Shown: positions 40,327-48,846, numbered from the stretch's first letter. The stretch: 48,846 nt of DNA from Bacteroidota bacterium (GCA_023429135.1 JAEYWD010000085.1:1-48846), one strand, 5' to 3'. Notes: a model not told the origin generated them from the letters alone. Numbers and translations are program-made.

Positions 40327-41106
40327 TTATTTGTTCAGGTTAACAATTAAAACAACCAGGGTAATGGTAGACGTAAAAAAGCTCATTATACCTGCATATT
40401 CGTTCAAACGTAAACGGAACGTGGTGGTCTTCAGGGGTTCCACATACACTACATCATTAGGCTGAAGGAAATATTTGGGAGAGGTAAGCAGATCGCGACG
40501 GGTAAGATCAACTTCTATAAGTTTGGTCTGGTTTTTATAAGAGCGGAGGATATTTACCTTTTTACGGTTCCCGTTATAAGTAAGGTCACCGGCCATGGAA
40601 ATAGCCTCAAGAATATTGGCCCTGTCGCTGAATACAGTTTGTTGTCCGGGTCGTGCCACTTCACCTAAAAAGTGAATTTTAAAACTTAAAAGTTTTACTT
40701 CAATCTGGGCATCTTTGATATAATCCGTTGCTTTTTGCTGGATAAGGTTTTTTGTTTCGTTCACCGTTAACCCTGCCACCAAAAGTTTTCCAAGCACAGG
40801 CAGGCTTATAAACCCTTCTTGGTCTACCGAGTACCCCATCAGATAATAAGTTCCACCTCCGGAACCTCCCGTATTCACAGAACTTGTCGACACATCCTTA
40901 TTGAACATCAGCGTCACGTTCTTATCCATACTCAGTACATCCACCTTCAGGATATCAGCCGGCTGGAGTTTATATTCGGTAAAGTCTTTGATAAAAATGG
41001 TATCCTTATTGTTGGCTGCCGTTGGCTGGATATAGGTAAAGCGCTTGTATTGTCCGCACGAAGCCAGCAACAAAACAAGTAATAAAATGCCTGGAATGTT
41101 TTTCAT
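40327..41106 (-). CDS. wza: Polysaccharide export outer-membrane lipoprotein, Wza-like
   Basis: A 259-aa OPX protein. The signal peptide ends with the lipobox LASC (C17), so it is a lipoprotein. The Poly_export domain follows (EYKLQPADILKVDVLSMD, about 47-64), then VDQEGFISLPVLGKLLVAG, and one SLBB-like domain (VHFLGEV-type: KIHFLGEVARPGQQTVFSDR). The C-terminus is a hydrophobic segment (MSFFTSTITLVVLIVNL). This puts it in the short Bacteroidota type, whose C-terminal helix may contact the Wzc membrane region. It forms the exit channel for the polymer. First gene of the wza-wzc pair; a weak promoter (GGTTTG ... TACTTATT) may lie about 15-40 bp upstream. Confidence 0.93.
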   Translation of the reverse strand: MKNIPGILLLVLLLASCGQYKRFTYIQPTAANNKDTIFIKDFTEYKLQPADILKVDVLSMDKNVTLMFNKDVSTSSVNTGGSGGGTYYLMGYSVDQEGFISLPVLGKLLVAGLTVNETKNLIQQKATDYIKDAQIEVKLLSFKIHFLGEVARPGQQTVFSDRANILEAISMAGDLTYNGNRKKVNILRSYKNQTKLIEVDLTRRDLLTSPKYFLQPNDVVYVEPLKTTTFRLRLNEYAGIMSFFTSTITLVVLIVNLNK

Positions 41107-42256
41107 TTATGAATAAGTAATTTATATAATATCGATGGTCAAACCATTGTTTTCTTTACTCTTATAACATATCTTAAGCAATGCAAGCCCAAAAACCAGT
41201 AACCCGTAACCCACAATGCGCAAACGTAATTGAAAATTAAATAATGAGCAAATAAATAAAGTGATAAGTCGGTCTGATATTACCTACAATATTAGCAATA
41301 CAGTATAAACATCCGACGATTTGTTTTAGCCCCTTCTCAAGGCCTGCCTGCCAATAGTCAGGGTTGGAGTTATATTCTCCCAGCCACCTTTTCAGTCACC
41401 CCTCTGAAGGAGAGGTCCGGGGTGAGGTTCTATTCTCCGTTCGGGCCGAGGATCCTTCCTCAGTCGAACATATCTGATCATGCTCCTGCCTGATAAAAAT
41501 CCTCAATCAACAACAAGAAAAACTAACTCCTCATATAAAACACCTCTCCCACAACGTCCTTCCCAAACGAACCAAAACCGGATTATCGCTCTTAACCCTC
41601 AAAACCCCTAAAATAAAAGAGAAATAAGTATGAATTCTTGTCTGCTTTTCGCGGCTTCGCCTTCCTCAGTCACAATTGAGTTAGTTTTGGGTGTATTCCA
41701 TCGTCGTATATTTTATATCGACTAATCTGTATTGCCTATCGACTATCGACCATGGACTATCGACTAATTATATTGGCCGTGGTCTGTGGTCTTTTACAAA
41801 CTGTATTCCCCATCGACTATCGACTATTTAAATTAGTTATTCTTAACCTAAAATTATATCTTTTATTGCAATCAGGAGAGATTTAGCTGAAATTAATTGC
41901 AGTTATAAATTACATTTTCCTGCGGTCACTGAGCTTGTCGAAGTGCCCCTGATGGTCATAGCGTTTGCTACGATCCTTTATCTTGTAGCATTTGCTACCT
42001 ATACCCACCGAGGACAGCTAACAGCCATGGAAATTTTGAAAATCAGGGTTATTGACCAAAGTTGTATTGGCTGTGGACCGTAGACCGTGGTCTGTCGACC
42101 CGCTGTTATGACTATTAACTAAACGCCTGCTTCAATTACATTTTTTGCCCCCGTCGACGATCAAAAGCTATCAGGGTTCGTATTACCACGCCTTTAATAC
42201 CAATGACATATTTGGGTAAGAAGCTGTTAGTAAGAAATTTAGTTTCAAGTTCAAAT
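41107..42256. other. Repeat-rich region without genes upstream of wza
   Basis: No convincing gene is present. It holds 7-bp-period tracts (ATCGACT/ATCGACC/ATGGACT/ATCGACT at 41738-41765; two ATCGACT at 41812-41825; TGGACCG/TAGACCG/TGGTCTG at 42074-42094). There is also a CACTGAGCTTGTCGAAGTGC unit (41926-41945) and two GTAGC/GCTAC loops (41959-41998). Confidence 0.6.
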
Positions 42257-42284
42257 AAAACCGAAATGCCCACGGTTCAGGACC

Positions 42285-42511
42285 GGCCTTCAGAAAATGG
42301 CGTGAAGAAAACAATATTCTGGCCGTCGTGAAGGGATTCGAGCGGTATTGATAGAAAATATTTAGTTCAACAAACAAACTTCCAGAATGCTATGTTCCTA
42401 AAAATTTGACACACAATAGCGGCTTATCCCCGCAGCAGGACAGAATATTGTTTTTAGTCAATTTTCTGGAAGCCTTGACCTTTTGGTCCTTTTGTGTCAA
42501 GACAAAAGGAC
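42285..42511. repeat. Large palindromic element, copy 1
   Basis: The left arm (42285-42324, GGCCTTCAGAAAATGGCGTG...) is inverted in the right arm (42438-42474). AACAATATTCTG (42310-42321) pairs perfectly with CAGAATATTGTT (42441-42452), and CAGAAAAT (42291-42298) pairs with ATTTTCTG (42461-42468). The right end is the stem GTCCTTTTGT/ACAAAAGGAC (42486-42511). Upstream, AAAACCGAAATG (42257-42268) is shared with copy 3. Confidence 0.85.
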
Positions 42512-42883
42512 AAGAGAGAAAAATAGATTTAAATCGCTATAAAATGGGCGTTCCCAATTGCGGCGATCTCAGCAAATTCTCTCCTCTCAACCCTCTTCTC
42601 CCGCCGCCAAAAATCCCTCTCAAACATTCTTTCCTACAAAAATGGAATGTCTGCAACGTTCATTACAATTATCATCGAATTGCTAAAAATACTTTCGATA
42701 GCAATTCGGTCACCCCTGCCAGGCAGAAGAAGCCGTATTCAATACAATAAATAAAAAAGATCTCCTAAAAGCAGTATAATTTGAAAAATGTTTGTAACTT
42801 AAATTAAAAGTTGCAAGAAGGAACATAAACCTGAAAACCAGACTTTTTATTATTCAACAATACTTACTTTTAATAAAGTGCAT

Positions 42884-43513
42884 ATGAAAACAAATTTTAC
42901 AGTTTTTGGAAAAAATCGTTTAATTGTAGTTAGGCTCAACAGTTTATTATTATCCATTGCTTTTATGATGTTTTGCTCAATCTCTGCTTATTCGCAGGCG
43001 CCCGACAAGAAAGCTGCCGAGATAAAGAAACTTGAAACAGCCCTTAATACAGCAAAGGCTAACCTGGCAAAAGCCGAAAAACAACTTGCAATAGCCGACT
43101 CTCTTGTTACAACCGGAGAAACAATGGTGTCCGAAGGTAAATCGGAGGGTAAAAGCGTTAATAATGATAGGAAGAAACTCGATAAAGACTATGCTGCAAG
43201 CAAAAAACCTTTGGACAAGCAAATGAAATCGAAAGACAAGGATGAAGTCACCCAGGCAAAAGCTGATCTAAAAGCATTGGATACTCAATACAAAGCCGAC
43301 GTTAAGGCAAGCGACACCAAAGCCAAAGGTCTGGTCAAGAAAATGACCACCGGCGAAGCTAATATTGGCAAGGGTAAAGCTGCCCAAAAAACTGCCGAGG
43401 CTGCTGTAAAGAATGCGCAGGCTGCTCTGGAAACCGCACAGGAAAAGTATGATGCTGCAACCGGCGCAGGCGGCGATGAAGAAGATGATGGCAAAAAGAA
43501 GAAGAAAAAATAG
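42884..43513 (+). CDS. Exported Ala/Lys-rich coiled-coil protein of unknown function
   Basis: A 209-aa protein with a long signal peptide: RLIVVRLNSLLLSIAFMMFCSISAYSQ, ending AYSQ as is common in Bacteroidota. The mature part is nearly all Ala, Lys, Asp, Glu, Thr and Gln, with heptad-like helices (KKLETALNTAKANLAKAEKQ, AQKTAEAAVKNAQAALETAQ), so an extended coiled coil is likely. It ends in a Gly/Asp turn followed by a run of lysines (KKKKKK). It has no family that I recognise and may be a periplasmic or surface spacer. The start is the ATG at 42884; an in-frame GTG two codons earlier gives almost the same signal peptide. It is a single-gene unit with its own terminator at 43535-43567. Confidence 0.75.
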   Translation: MKTNFTVFGKNRLIVVRLNSLLLSIAFMMFCSISAYSQAPDKKAAEIKKLETALNTAKANLAKAEKQLAIADSLVTTGETMVSEGKSEGKSVNNDRKKLDKDYAASKKPLDKQMKSKDKDEVTQAKADLKALDTQYKADVKASDTKAKGLVKKMTTGEANIGKGKAAQKTAEAAVKNAQAALETAQEKYDAATGAGGDEEDDGKKKKKK

Positions 43514-43534
43514 TTTGCGATAACTGATAAGAAG

Positions 43535-43567
43535 AGAGTCTGAAAGAAATTTCAGGCTCTTTTTTTA
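43535..43567 (+). terminator. Rho-independent terminator after the coiled-coil gene
   Basis: AGAGTCTGAAA (43535-43545) pairs with TTTCAGGCTCT (43550-43560), with one T-G pair, followed by TTTTTTT. It lies 21 bp after the stop codon. Confidence 0.88.
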
Positions 43568-44035
43568 TAGAAAATAATTCTACTTCAACACATTTATACT
43601 CTCGTTCAAAGATTCTACCCAAAAATGGAGCATAATGCGGTAATTACATGTATCAAGCTCCGTAGGAGTGGCCTCTTCGTAGCCGGGGGTGGAGCAAAGC
43701 GGAGCCCCCGGATGGAAATAAACCGGATATTTCGGCGGCGCGTCAGAAATTTAAGCAAAGAGATTTATTGATCATCGCCGCAATGGCAAAAAATATTTCA
43801 TTAGGAGCTATTATCAAAATCTGTCATTGGTTGAGAGCGCCCAAAAAATATTTGGCGCAAAATAGCTGGATACAGAAATGGCGGTTTATAAAAAATTCTG
43901 TCATTAGCAATGGAGTGAGGAATCTGATTATTTATCAGTTACTGATTTCTAAGTCCTGAAACGAAAAACTGACGAAATTATCATTTCAACCTTTGATTCG
44001 CATTATATTATGATTTCCCGACACTAAATGCTCCT
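43568..44035. other. Gene-free gap with a GC-rich hairpin repeat
   Basis: No gene is seen. CCGGGGG (43683-43689) pairs with CCCCCGG (43705-43711) around TGGAGCAAAGCGGAG, next to CTCCGTAGGAGTGGCCTCTT (43659-43678), a sequence type I have seen often in intergenic DNA of Bacteroidota. GCGCCC...GGCGC (43838-43858) forms a weaker loop. Confidence 0.5.
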
Positions 44036-47035
44036 TTATTTCTTCTTACCATATTTCAGGTAATTTATGAGAAGCTTCTTGGCTACTGCTGACGACTGGT
44101 ATCCTTCCTTTATTGCTCCCAGAATATCCAGAGCCGAAAGAATGATCTTCCCTTTTCCCACGGGTATAATACTCACCACGGAATATAACTCCTGCTTATG
44201 GTCGGATGCTGCTCCTACCAGAATATCATCAGCATTCAGGCGCAAGCCGATGCGTTTCCTCTTGTATTGCGCAAAACACTGGTATTCCCAGTTAAACACA
44301 CAATTTACCTGCAGACCTTCAAAGAGGGGGTTTTCCTTCACAAAATAATTACCACCGTACCATAAGCTGCCAAGTGGCCGGCTTCCACGGTAGTCCACAA
44401 TTTCGCGTCGGCCGAGCGACTGAGCCCAGGCCTCTGCACTTCCTGCAATGATAAGGGTATGCCCTTCGGCTACCCATTCGTAAAGCTCATGACGGATGGG
44501 ATAATTCTCGGGAGGAGTTGCCTCTCCTATGAGTAAACAGGATGTACGGGGTCGGCCACTCTTATAACTTTGAATCGATTTCAGACCTGCCTCACTAAGA
44601 TATTTCTGAAGAATTCCCGAAGTATCCATTACCGAAAAATTACCAGTAAGCGCATCTGCATCTATATCGACAGCATACAGCATCTCCTGTCCTTCCGTGA
44701 TAAGCTCATTATTGCGCGTTAACCTCACATCCACCTGGGTATATCCATCGGTGCGGGGGGTGACTTCAATACCTTTCACAAGAAGTTCGCCAAAAACATT
44801 GCCGCCGCTGACTTTAACAGGATAGGTTGCTGTAAACAATTCGCCCTTCTGATCGGTCACCGAAACTTCGGCTTCAAAATCACCATTCAAATCTGCTTCA
44901 TTCACTATATACAGATCGACAAAGGTGGTATGATTTACTTCCAGAACTTTGTTCCGGGCCTTGACAGCAACATACAAAGGCTGATTATAGCGCGCAATCA
45001 GGTTTAAGTCTCCTTTGGGATTACGATATATATCCACAATGCCGGAGTGATTCTCGAGTTTGTTCTCTTCCCACCCGTTGATGGCGTAACCATCGTTTAT
45101 ATTATTAATACGCATGTTTTCAATGGCTCGTCCCTGGTAATAATAGGCAACATTTCCCATGCCACGTGTTAAGTTGTCTACATTCGGGAACGCCTTCCGG
45201 AAGCCCCGCTCAGAGATAAACTTGTCGTAGGTCTCGAATAATTTTAAGAAATCGTCGCCATCCCATCCCCTGGTATCTTCCTGTTCAATGGCATTCTTAA
45301 TCAGTTCAAACCTGCCTGGGGAGCCAATTGCACCTTCTTCCCCATAAAAAATGATCTCCGGCTTATGACTGGTATTCATATAAAAATTCTCGGGGCCGTT
45401 GTACATCTCGTCATAATACGAACCGGGACCACCGGCGTGATGCTCATCCCACCAGCCCTGGTATAGCAGCTCATGATTATAGGGTAACATGTGCAACTTA
45501 ACGGGTGCCGGAGTTTTTGGGCATCGTCCGCCATATTGGGGCATATCGGGCGAATAATACTGGGATGTATAGGTGATAATGCGCGTCTCGTCCAGTTTAT
45601 GAGCATCGGCAATGTCGATGCGGCTCTGGGGCTTGGGATCCTGACAGCTTTCATTGGCCATATTATAAATGATAAGCGAAGGATGGTTCCTGTCACGCTT
45701 TACCATACGCAGCAGTTTTTCGCGTCCCCACATCCTCGAAAACCTATCTTCACTTTCACGATAACCACCAGGCTCTTCATAATATAAGATACCAAGTTCA
45801 TCGGCCAGATCGAACAGATGAGCCTGTCCGATGCTCCGGTGAAAATTCAGCATATTGAGACCTAGTTTTTTAGCTGTATTGATTTGTTTGACTGCAAGCT
45901 GATGGGTGGGGAATATCCCGTTTACCGGCCAAAAGCCCCATGATATGGAGGTTCGAAGCACCACACGCTGGTTGTTGAGATAGAATTGCTTATCGCCCGC
46001 CACATCGCGCACCTCGAACCATCGGAATCCAAAGCGGCGGACAAAAGCATCCTCGCTTCCGTCCTTCCCTTTCCAGGTAACATTTAAAAGGTATAGTTCA
46101 GGTCTGTCGGGCGACCATGGCAAAGCTTCCTGATAATTTACCGATTTCCGGTACACAGGAACTACCGAGTCGGCTTTCACGTTTATCTCCTCTTTTAAAA
46201 GTATTTCGCGAGACCCCCATTTGGAAAGTGTTAATGTGAGAGTTCCCGGGATGCTGTCGCGCCGTTGCAGCCTTATTTCAGCATCGATATCGTTAATGGA
46301 AGGCTTGTTTTTTACAAAGACATCTTCAATAAAAGAATTATCGGTAACATACAGGCGAACCCTGCCTGTAATTCCGCCAAAACCATGACTTGGGACTGTA
46401 GGATAATTGCCCCACCGGAAGTATGGCCAGTCGCACCAGGTGAAGTCACCGTTCGCATCTGTGATTCGGACAGCAATCTGGTTTTTACCTTCTTTCACAA
46501 ATGGAGTGGCATCCACTTCAAAGGGAGTGCCATCCACGAGGTTGTACCCGGCAAGTTTCCGGTTGATATAAACTTCGGCTCTCAGTCGGGCACTTTCAAA
46601 GTGAAGTATTACCCGTCGCTTCAGATTATCTTCCGAAATATTGAATTGCGACGAAAACCATGATACCCCGATATAATCGCCGGTAACACCATATGAGTTT
46701 CCGTTCCGGCCCCAGAAATGCTCCTCAACGGTAGCAGGTAACTTAATATTTTTCCCCAGCCCTTTCTCGAGCTGCGCCCAGCCGCATGAGGGGACATTCA
46801 CAGGCAGCTCGTTAAGTGAATCGGGATTGATCATCAGGGTGTCGTCCTGCCAGTTTCTGGTGGTGTCGAGCCATAACCTCCAGTTTCGCTCCGAGAGGTC
46901 CACCGCTTGTTCGCGTTCGAACCAGTAGTTGTCATTTTCGGAAATTAAGGGGCCGCTGTTATTTTGACGGCCTCCGCAGCCGTAAATAATTACAGAGAAT
47001 ATAATGACTTTTACAAATGCAAATTTCTTAACCAT
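44036..47035 (-). CDS. Glycoside hydrolase family 2 lipoprotein (beta-galactosidase/glucuronidase-like)
   Basis: A 999-aa enzyme. The signal peptide ends in a lipobox (VIIYGC, C20), so it is an envelope lipoprotein. The sugar-binding domain follows (about 90-250; RRVILHFESARLRAEVYIN, GGITGRVRLYV), then an immunoglobulin-like domain. A TIM barrel has RTSISWGFWPVNGIFPT, LNMLNFHRSIGQ and LIIYNMANES, the last glutamate being the acid/base (near residue 461). IIFYGEEGAIG supplies the likely nucleophile (near residue 564). Further beta domains and a C-terminal helical/Rossmann-like region follow (CLLIGEATPP...TLIIAGSAEAW), longer than in classic LacZ. Substrate unknown. It is not next to SusC/SusD genes, so it is not in a typical PUL. 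It is a single gene between repeat-rich gaps. Confidence 0.88.
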   Translation of the reverse strand: MVKKFAFVKVIIFSVIIYGCGGRQNNSGPLISENDNYWFEREQAVDLSERNWRLWLDTTRNWQDDTLMINPDSLNELPVNVPSCGWAQLEKGLGKNIKLPATVEEHFWGRNGNSYGVTGDYIGVSWFSSQFNISEDNLKRRVILHFESARLRAEVYINRKLAGYNLVDGTPFEVDATPFVKEGKNQIAVRITDANGDFTWCDWPYFRWGNYPTVPSHGFGGITGRVRLYVTDNSFIEDVFVKNKPSINDIDAEIRLQRRDSIPGTLTLTLSKWGSREILLKEEINVKADSVVPVYRKSVNYQEALPWSPDRPELYLLNVTWKGKDGSEDAFVRRFGFRWFEVRDVAGDKQFYLNNQRVVLRTSISWGFWPVNGIFPTHQLAVKQINTAKKLGLNMLNFHRSIGQAHLFDLADELGILYYEEPGGYRESEDRFSRMWGREKLLRMVKRDRNHPSLIIYNMANESCQDPKPQSRIDIADAHKLDETRIITYTSQYYSPDMPQYGGRCPKTPAPVKLHMLPYNHELLYQGWWDEHHAGGPGSYYDEMYNGPENFYMNTSHKPEIIFYGEEGAIGSPGRFELIKNAIEQEDTRGWDGDDFLKLFETYDKFISERGFRKAFPNVDNLTRGMGNVAYYYQGRAIENMRINNINDGYAINGWEENKLENHSGIVDIYRNPKGDLNLIARYNQPLYVAVKARNKVLEVNHTTFVDLYIVNEADLNGDFEAEVSVTDQKGELFTATYPVKVSGGNVFGELLVKGIEVTPRTDGYTQVDVRLTRNNELITEGQEMLYAVDIDADALTGNFSVMDTSGILQKYLSEAGLKSIQSYKSGRPRTSCLLIGEATPPENYPIRHELYEWVAEGHTLIIAGSAEAWAQSLGRREIVDYRGSRPLGSLWYGGNYFVKENPLFEGLQVNCVFNWEYQCFAQYKRKRIGLRLNADDILVGAASDHKQELYSVVSIIPVGKGKIILSALDILGAIKEGYQSSAVAKKLLINYLKYGKKK

Positions 47036-47358
47036 CGACCAATGTATTCTTATGTAAAAGGTTAGGAATATGTGTTGTTTATTGCTTTATGAATCTTAAA
47101 GTTAAACAAAAGTACATTTTAACTTTCAATTTTTTCACAGGAATTGGAATTAAGTTACGGGAAGTACTGCATGTTACCGCTTACAACTCTTGTTGTTGGT
47201 CAGAGCCTCGCATAATTTGGCCCTTTATGTCCTTCCAAAAGGACAGGAACATTGTATCTGATTTGCATTAAATATATGAGCTATCAACTACGGTGGCTCT
47301 GTTGAAGATTATTGTTTGGAATCTTCATTTCATTTTTGAGCTATTTAGAAGGTTTTCG
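47036..47358. other. Gap before copy 2 of the palindromic element
   Basis: No gene recognised. GAAGATT (47304-47310) and AATCTTC (47320-47326) form a small hairpin followed by T-rich DNA. Confidence 0.4.
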
Positions 47359-47589
47359 GCCTTTTGGAAATTGCGTGAAGAAAATTATAGTTTTGGCGTT
47401 ACGAGGGGGTTTGTTTGAGCGGGTTAATAGGTAATTCCTCTCATTATAGTAAGAACTTCTTAATTGGTGGTTTTTTCGTTTATGCAATACAGTAGCGAGT
47501 TTACCCCCGCAGTAGCCAGAACTATAATTTTTAGCAAATTTCCAAGAAGCCTAGACTTTTTGGTCCTTTTGTGTCATGACAAAAGGACA
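47359..47589. repeat. Large palindromic element, copy 2
   Basis: It has the same layout as copy 1. The left arm is 47359-47398 and the right arm 47516-47552. AAATTATAGTTTTGGC (47383-47398) pairs with GCCAGAACTATAATTT (47516-47531) with one G-T pair, although this stem differs in sequence from copy 1. TTGGAAATTGC (47365-47375) pairs with GCAAATTTCCAA (one bulge). It ends with the GTCCTTTTGT/ACAAAAGGAC stem (47564-47589). Confidence 0.85.
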
Positions 47590-47638
47590 AGAAACTTTGT
47601 ATTTGATCTACATTATTATGCAACATAGCCACTACGGT

Positions 47639-47848
47639 CTATCGACCTGTATTCCCTCCCCTTTTCTGTGGTAACATCCCAATAAGCATATTCCCGAACA
47701 TAGGAAAACTCAGGCCTGTCACCATCAGGATAAAAAGCAGGGAATTGAACGCCATGGAAACAAACGACACAATCGCCAGCAGAAGCACTGATACTGCCAT
47801 AATTATCATGGAAAATATAAACAGCACTATTTCCTTTAGTTTTTTCAT
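47639..47848 (-). CDS. Small membrane protein, coupled to the SGNH hydrolase gene
   Basis: From the ATG at 47848 the protein has 69 aa: KKLKEIVLFIFSMIIMAVSV and a second hydrophobic stretch (LAIVSFVSMAFNSLLFILMV), then a third weaker one with MFGNMLIGML, ending in a basic tail. Two or three membrane segments are predicted. I do not recognise a family. The start overlaps the stop of the upstream hydrolase gene as ATGA, which usually means translational coupling. An alternative GTG 51 nt upstream would add a hydrophilic leader lying fully inside the hydrolase gene and is less likely. Confidence 0.6.
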   Translation of the reverse strand: MKKLKEIVLFIFSMIIMAVSVLLLAIVSFVSMAFNSLLFILMVTGLSFPMFGNMLIGMLPQKRGGNTGR

Positions 47849-48555
47849 ATCTGTTTTTTTAAAACTGCATCCAGGTTCCGTTTTATTATTCCGGTCCACA
47901 CTTTATATCCCTCTTCGTTGAGATGCAGTTTGTCCTTGATAAAAAGTTCCTGATTGGGGTTGCCTTCCTGGTTAAGGAAATATCTGGCCGTCTCTATATA
48001 ATAAACCTTGTGGAGTTTCGGTGCAAGATTTTTAATGCGCGTATTTCCCTCCTGAATTTTGATCCAAACATCCCAGCGACGTTCGGTAGGAGTAACCTGA
48101 ATGTAGAAGACGGGTGCTTCAGGCAACTTTTTACGGATGGTTTTTACGGTATATGAGAACAAAGAAGCTACCTCGGCTGGAGTTTTATCCTCGTCGGATC
48201 CGATGATATCGTTAGCAACAAAGATTACAATTGCACTACATTTGTGAGGATATACAATCCGCGGGGTGTACCAGGCCACATCCGAAAATTTGGAACCACC
48301 AAAGCCACGCTGAATCACACTATAAGGCTTCATATCTTCTTCCAGGGTATTCCAGAGGCGGATGCTGGAGCTCCCCATAAAGAGGATAGCATCATCAGGA
48401 TACTGCTGAATGCTGTCGAGTTGTTCAAACTTGCGGATATCGGCCTCCCAGCCCTGAACGCTGCTTTTATATTTTTTCAGCGGAGAGCAGGAAACAATAA
48501 ACAAGACCACCAAAACAGAGGCTAAACCGGCAATGAGTATGTTTTTTATTTTCAT
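47845..48555 (-). CDS. SGNH/GDSL-type hydrolase lipoprotein
   Basis: A 236-aa lipoprotein (239 aa if the ATG at 48564 is used). The hydrophobic leader LASVLVVLFIVSC carries the lipobox. Numbering from the longer start, the four SGNH blocks are complete: block I LFMGSSSIRLW (serine at 65-67), block II QRGFGGSKFSD (glycine), block III IVIFVANDIIG (Asn118), block V KDKLHLNEEGY (Asp211, His214). Such enzymes remove acyl groups, often acetyl, from polysaccharides or act as esterases. An envelope location with acetylated-glycan turnover would fit the acyltransferases of this window, but no direct link is shown. It overlaps the small membrane-protein gene by 4 nt and lies about 0.8 kb upstream of the GH2 gene on the same strand. 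Confidence 0.88.
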   Translation of the reverse strand: MKIKNILIAGLASVLVVLFIVSCSPLKKYKSSVQGWEADIRKFEQLDSIQQYPDDAILFMGSSSIRLWNTLEEDMKPYSVIQRGFGGSKFSDVAWYTPRIVYPHKCSAIVIFVANDIIGSDEDKTPAEVASLFSYTVKTIRKKLPEAPVFYIQVTPTERRWDVWIKIQEGNTRIKNLAPKLHKVYYIETARYFLNQEGNPNQELFIKDKLHLNEEGYKVWTGIIKRNLDAVLKKQI

Positions 48556-48763
48556 AAGATGCATCTTATATTACGACGGCAGAAACAAGGTTTCCTTGTT
48601 AAATGTAACCATTATTCTGCGAATATAAGGGAATTTTGCTGGAAGAACCTCCATCCGACCTGCATATCCTCAATCTGCCACCTTATTGCTATTCATTACA
48701 TCCTAAAACCTACTTATGACAGATTTGGGTAAATGTCAGCAGATCAGTTTTAAAAGTTCCGGC

Positions 48764-48846
48764 AAAACCGAAATGATAAGGTTCGGGACCGGCCTTCTAA
48801 AAATTGCGTTAAGAAAATAAAAGATTTGGCGTCATGAGGGGGGTTG
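48764..48846. repeat. Large palindromic element, copy 3 (cut by window end)
   Basis: AAAACCGAAATG and GGTTC.GGACCGGCCTTC are shared with copy 1. The left arm (48791-48830) ends AATAAAAGATTTGGC, a third version of the stem. The right arm lies outside the window. The stretch 48565-48763 shows no gene. Confidence 0.75.

Noticed and set aside
42406..42750. Plus-strand 114-codon frame near the palindromic element
   Set aside because: It spans the right arm and terminal stem of the repeat, has no conserved features, and is explained by the repeat.
45376..45696. Second minus-strand frame of 106 codons
   Set aside because: It overlaps the GH2 gene in another frame exactly where the catalytic motifs are read; it is a shadow.

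Overview
The window looks like a chromosome segment of a Bacteroidota organism (Bacteroidales/Marinilabiliales-like; the order is a guess). The evidence is a UpxY-type NusG paralog, a Bacteroidota-style Wza/Wzc pair, two RemB/Wzi-like outer-membrane barrels, a lipoprotein GH2 glycosidase, and several TAnnTTTG -7 boxes 14-21 nt before start codons. No rRNA, tRNA or CRISPR array was recognised.

Layout. Positions 1-13,000 are a mosaic of single genes separated by dispersed repeats: an exported protein of unknown function (-), upxY (-), a DUF4143-type ATPase (-), two paralogous outer-membrane proteins (+), a WcaF-like acetyltransferase, a small GIY-YIG protein, a family 2 glycosyltransferase, a Fic protein (-) and a nucleotidyltransferase-like protein (+). 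Positions 13,463-33,796 are an unbroken minus-strand run of 21 polysaccharide genes. In transcription order these are a methyltransferase, two FdtA-type cupins, a FemAB/GNAT-like protein, a divergent DegT-like protein, an acyltransferase, FdtB, a GtrB-like transferase, a GT-C enzyme, Wzx, a VioA-like aminotransferase, an acyltransferase, a GT56-like, a CgeB-like and a GT4 transferase, Wzy, an acyltransferase, three GT4 enzymes and a GT2. This block is visibly more AT-rich than its flanks and carries none of the dispersed repeats. Positions 33,800-37,930 are repeat and mobile debris: a 21-bp tandem array, a lone helical protein, a 338-bp MITE with an intact target duplication, and two truncated PIN-toxin genes. 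Wzc and Wza (37,938-41,106) follow, then 1.8 kb of repeats, an Ala/Lys-rich exported protein, a GH2 lipoprotein, and an SGNH hydrolase coupled to a small membrane protein.

How the genes work together. The central block would make, decorate, flip and polymerise a glycan repeat unit containing amino-dideoxy sugars (Fuc3N/Qui3N type from FdtA/FdtB, and probably a 4-amino sugar). Wza/Wzc would control chain length and export, and the RemB/Wzi-like barrels may act at the outer membrane. The initiating phosphoglycosyltransferase and RmlA/RmlB are not in the window, so the pathway depends on genes elsewhere.

The least explained parts are non-coding or former coding DNA: (i) the 21-bp/105-bp array at 33,968-34,370, whose minus strand encodes a heptapeptide repeat; (ii) a 230-bp palindromic element present in two full copies and one cut copy, whose arms differ between copies but stay self-complementary; (iii) genome-type repeats spliced in frame into both outer-membrane barrel genes at the same place; (iv) many 7-bp-period tracts of related heptamers.
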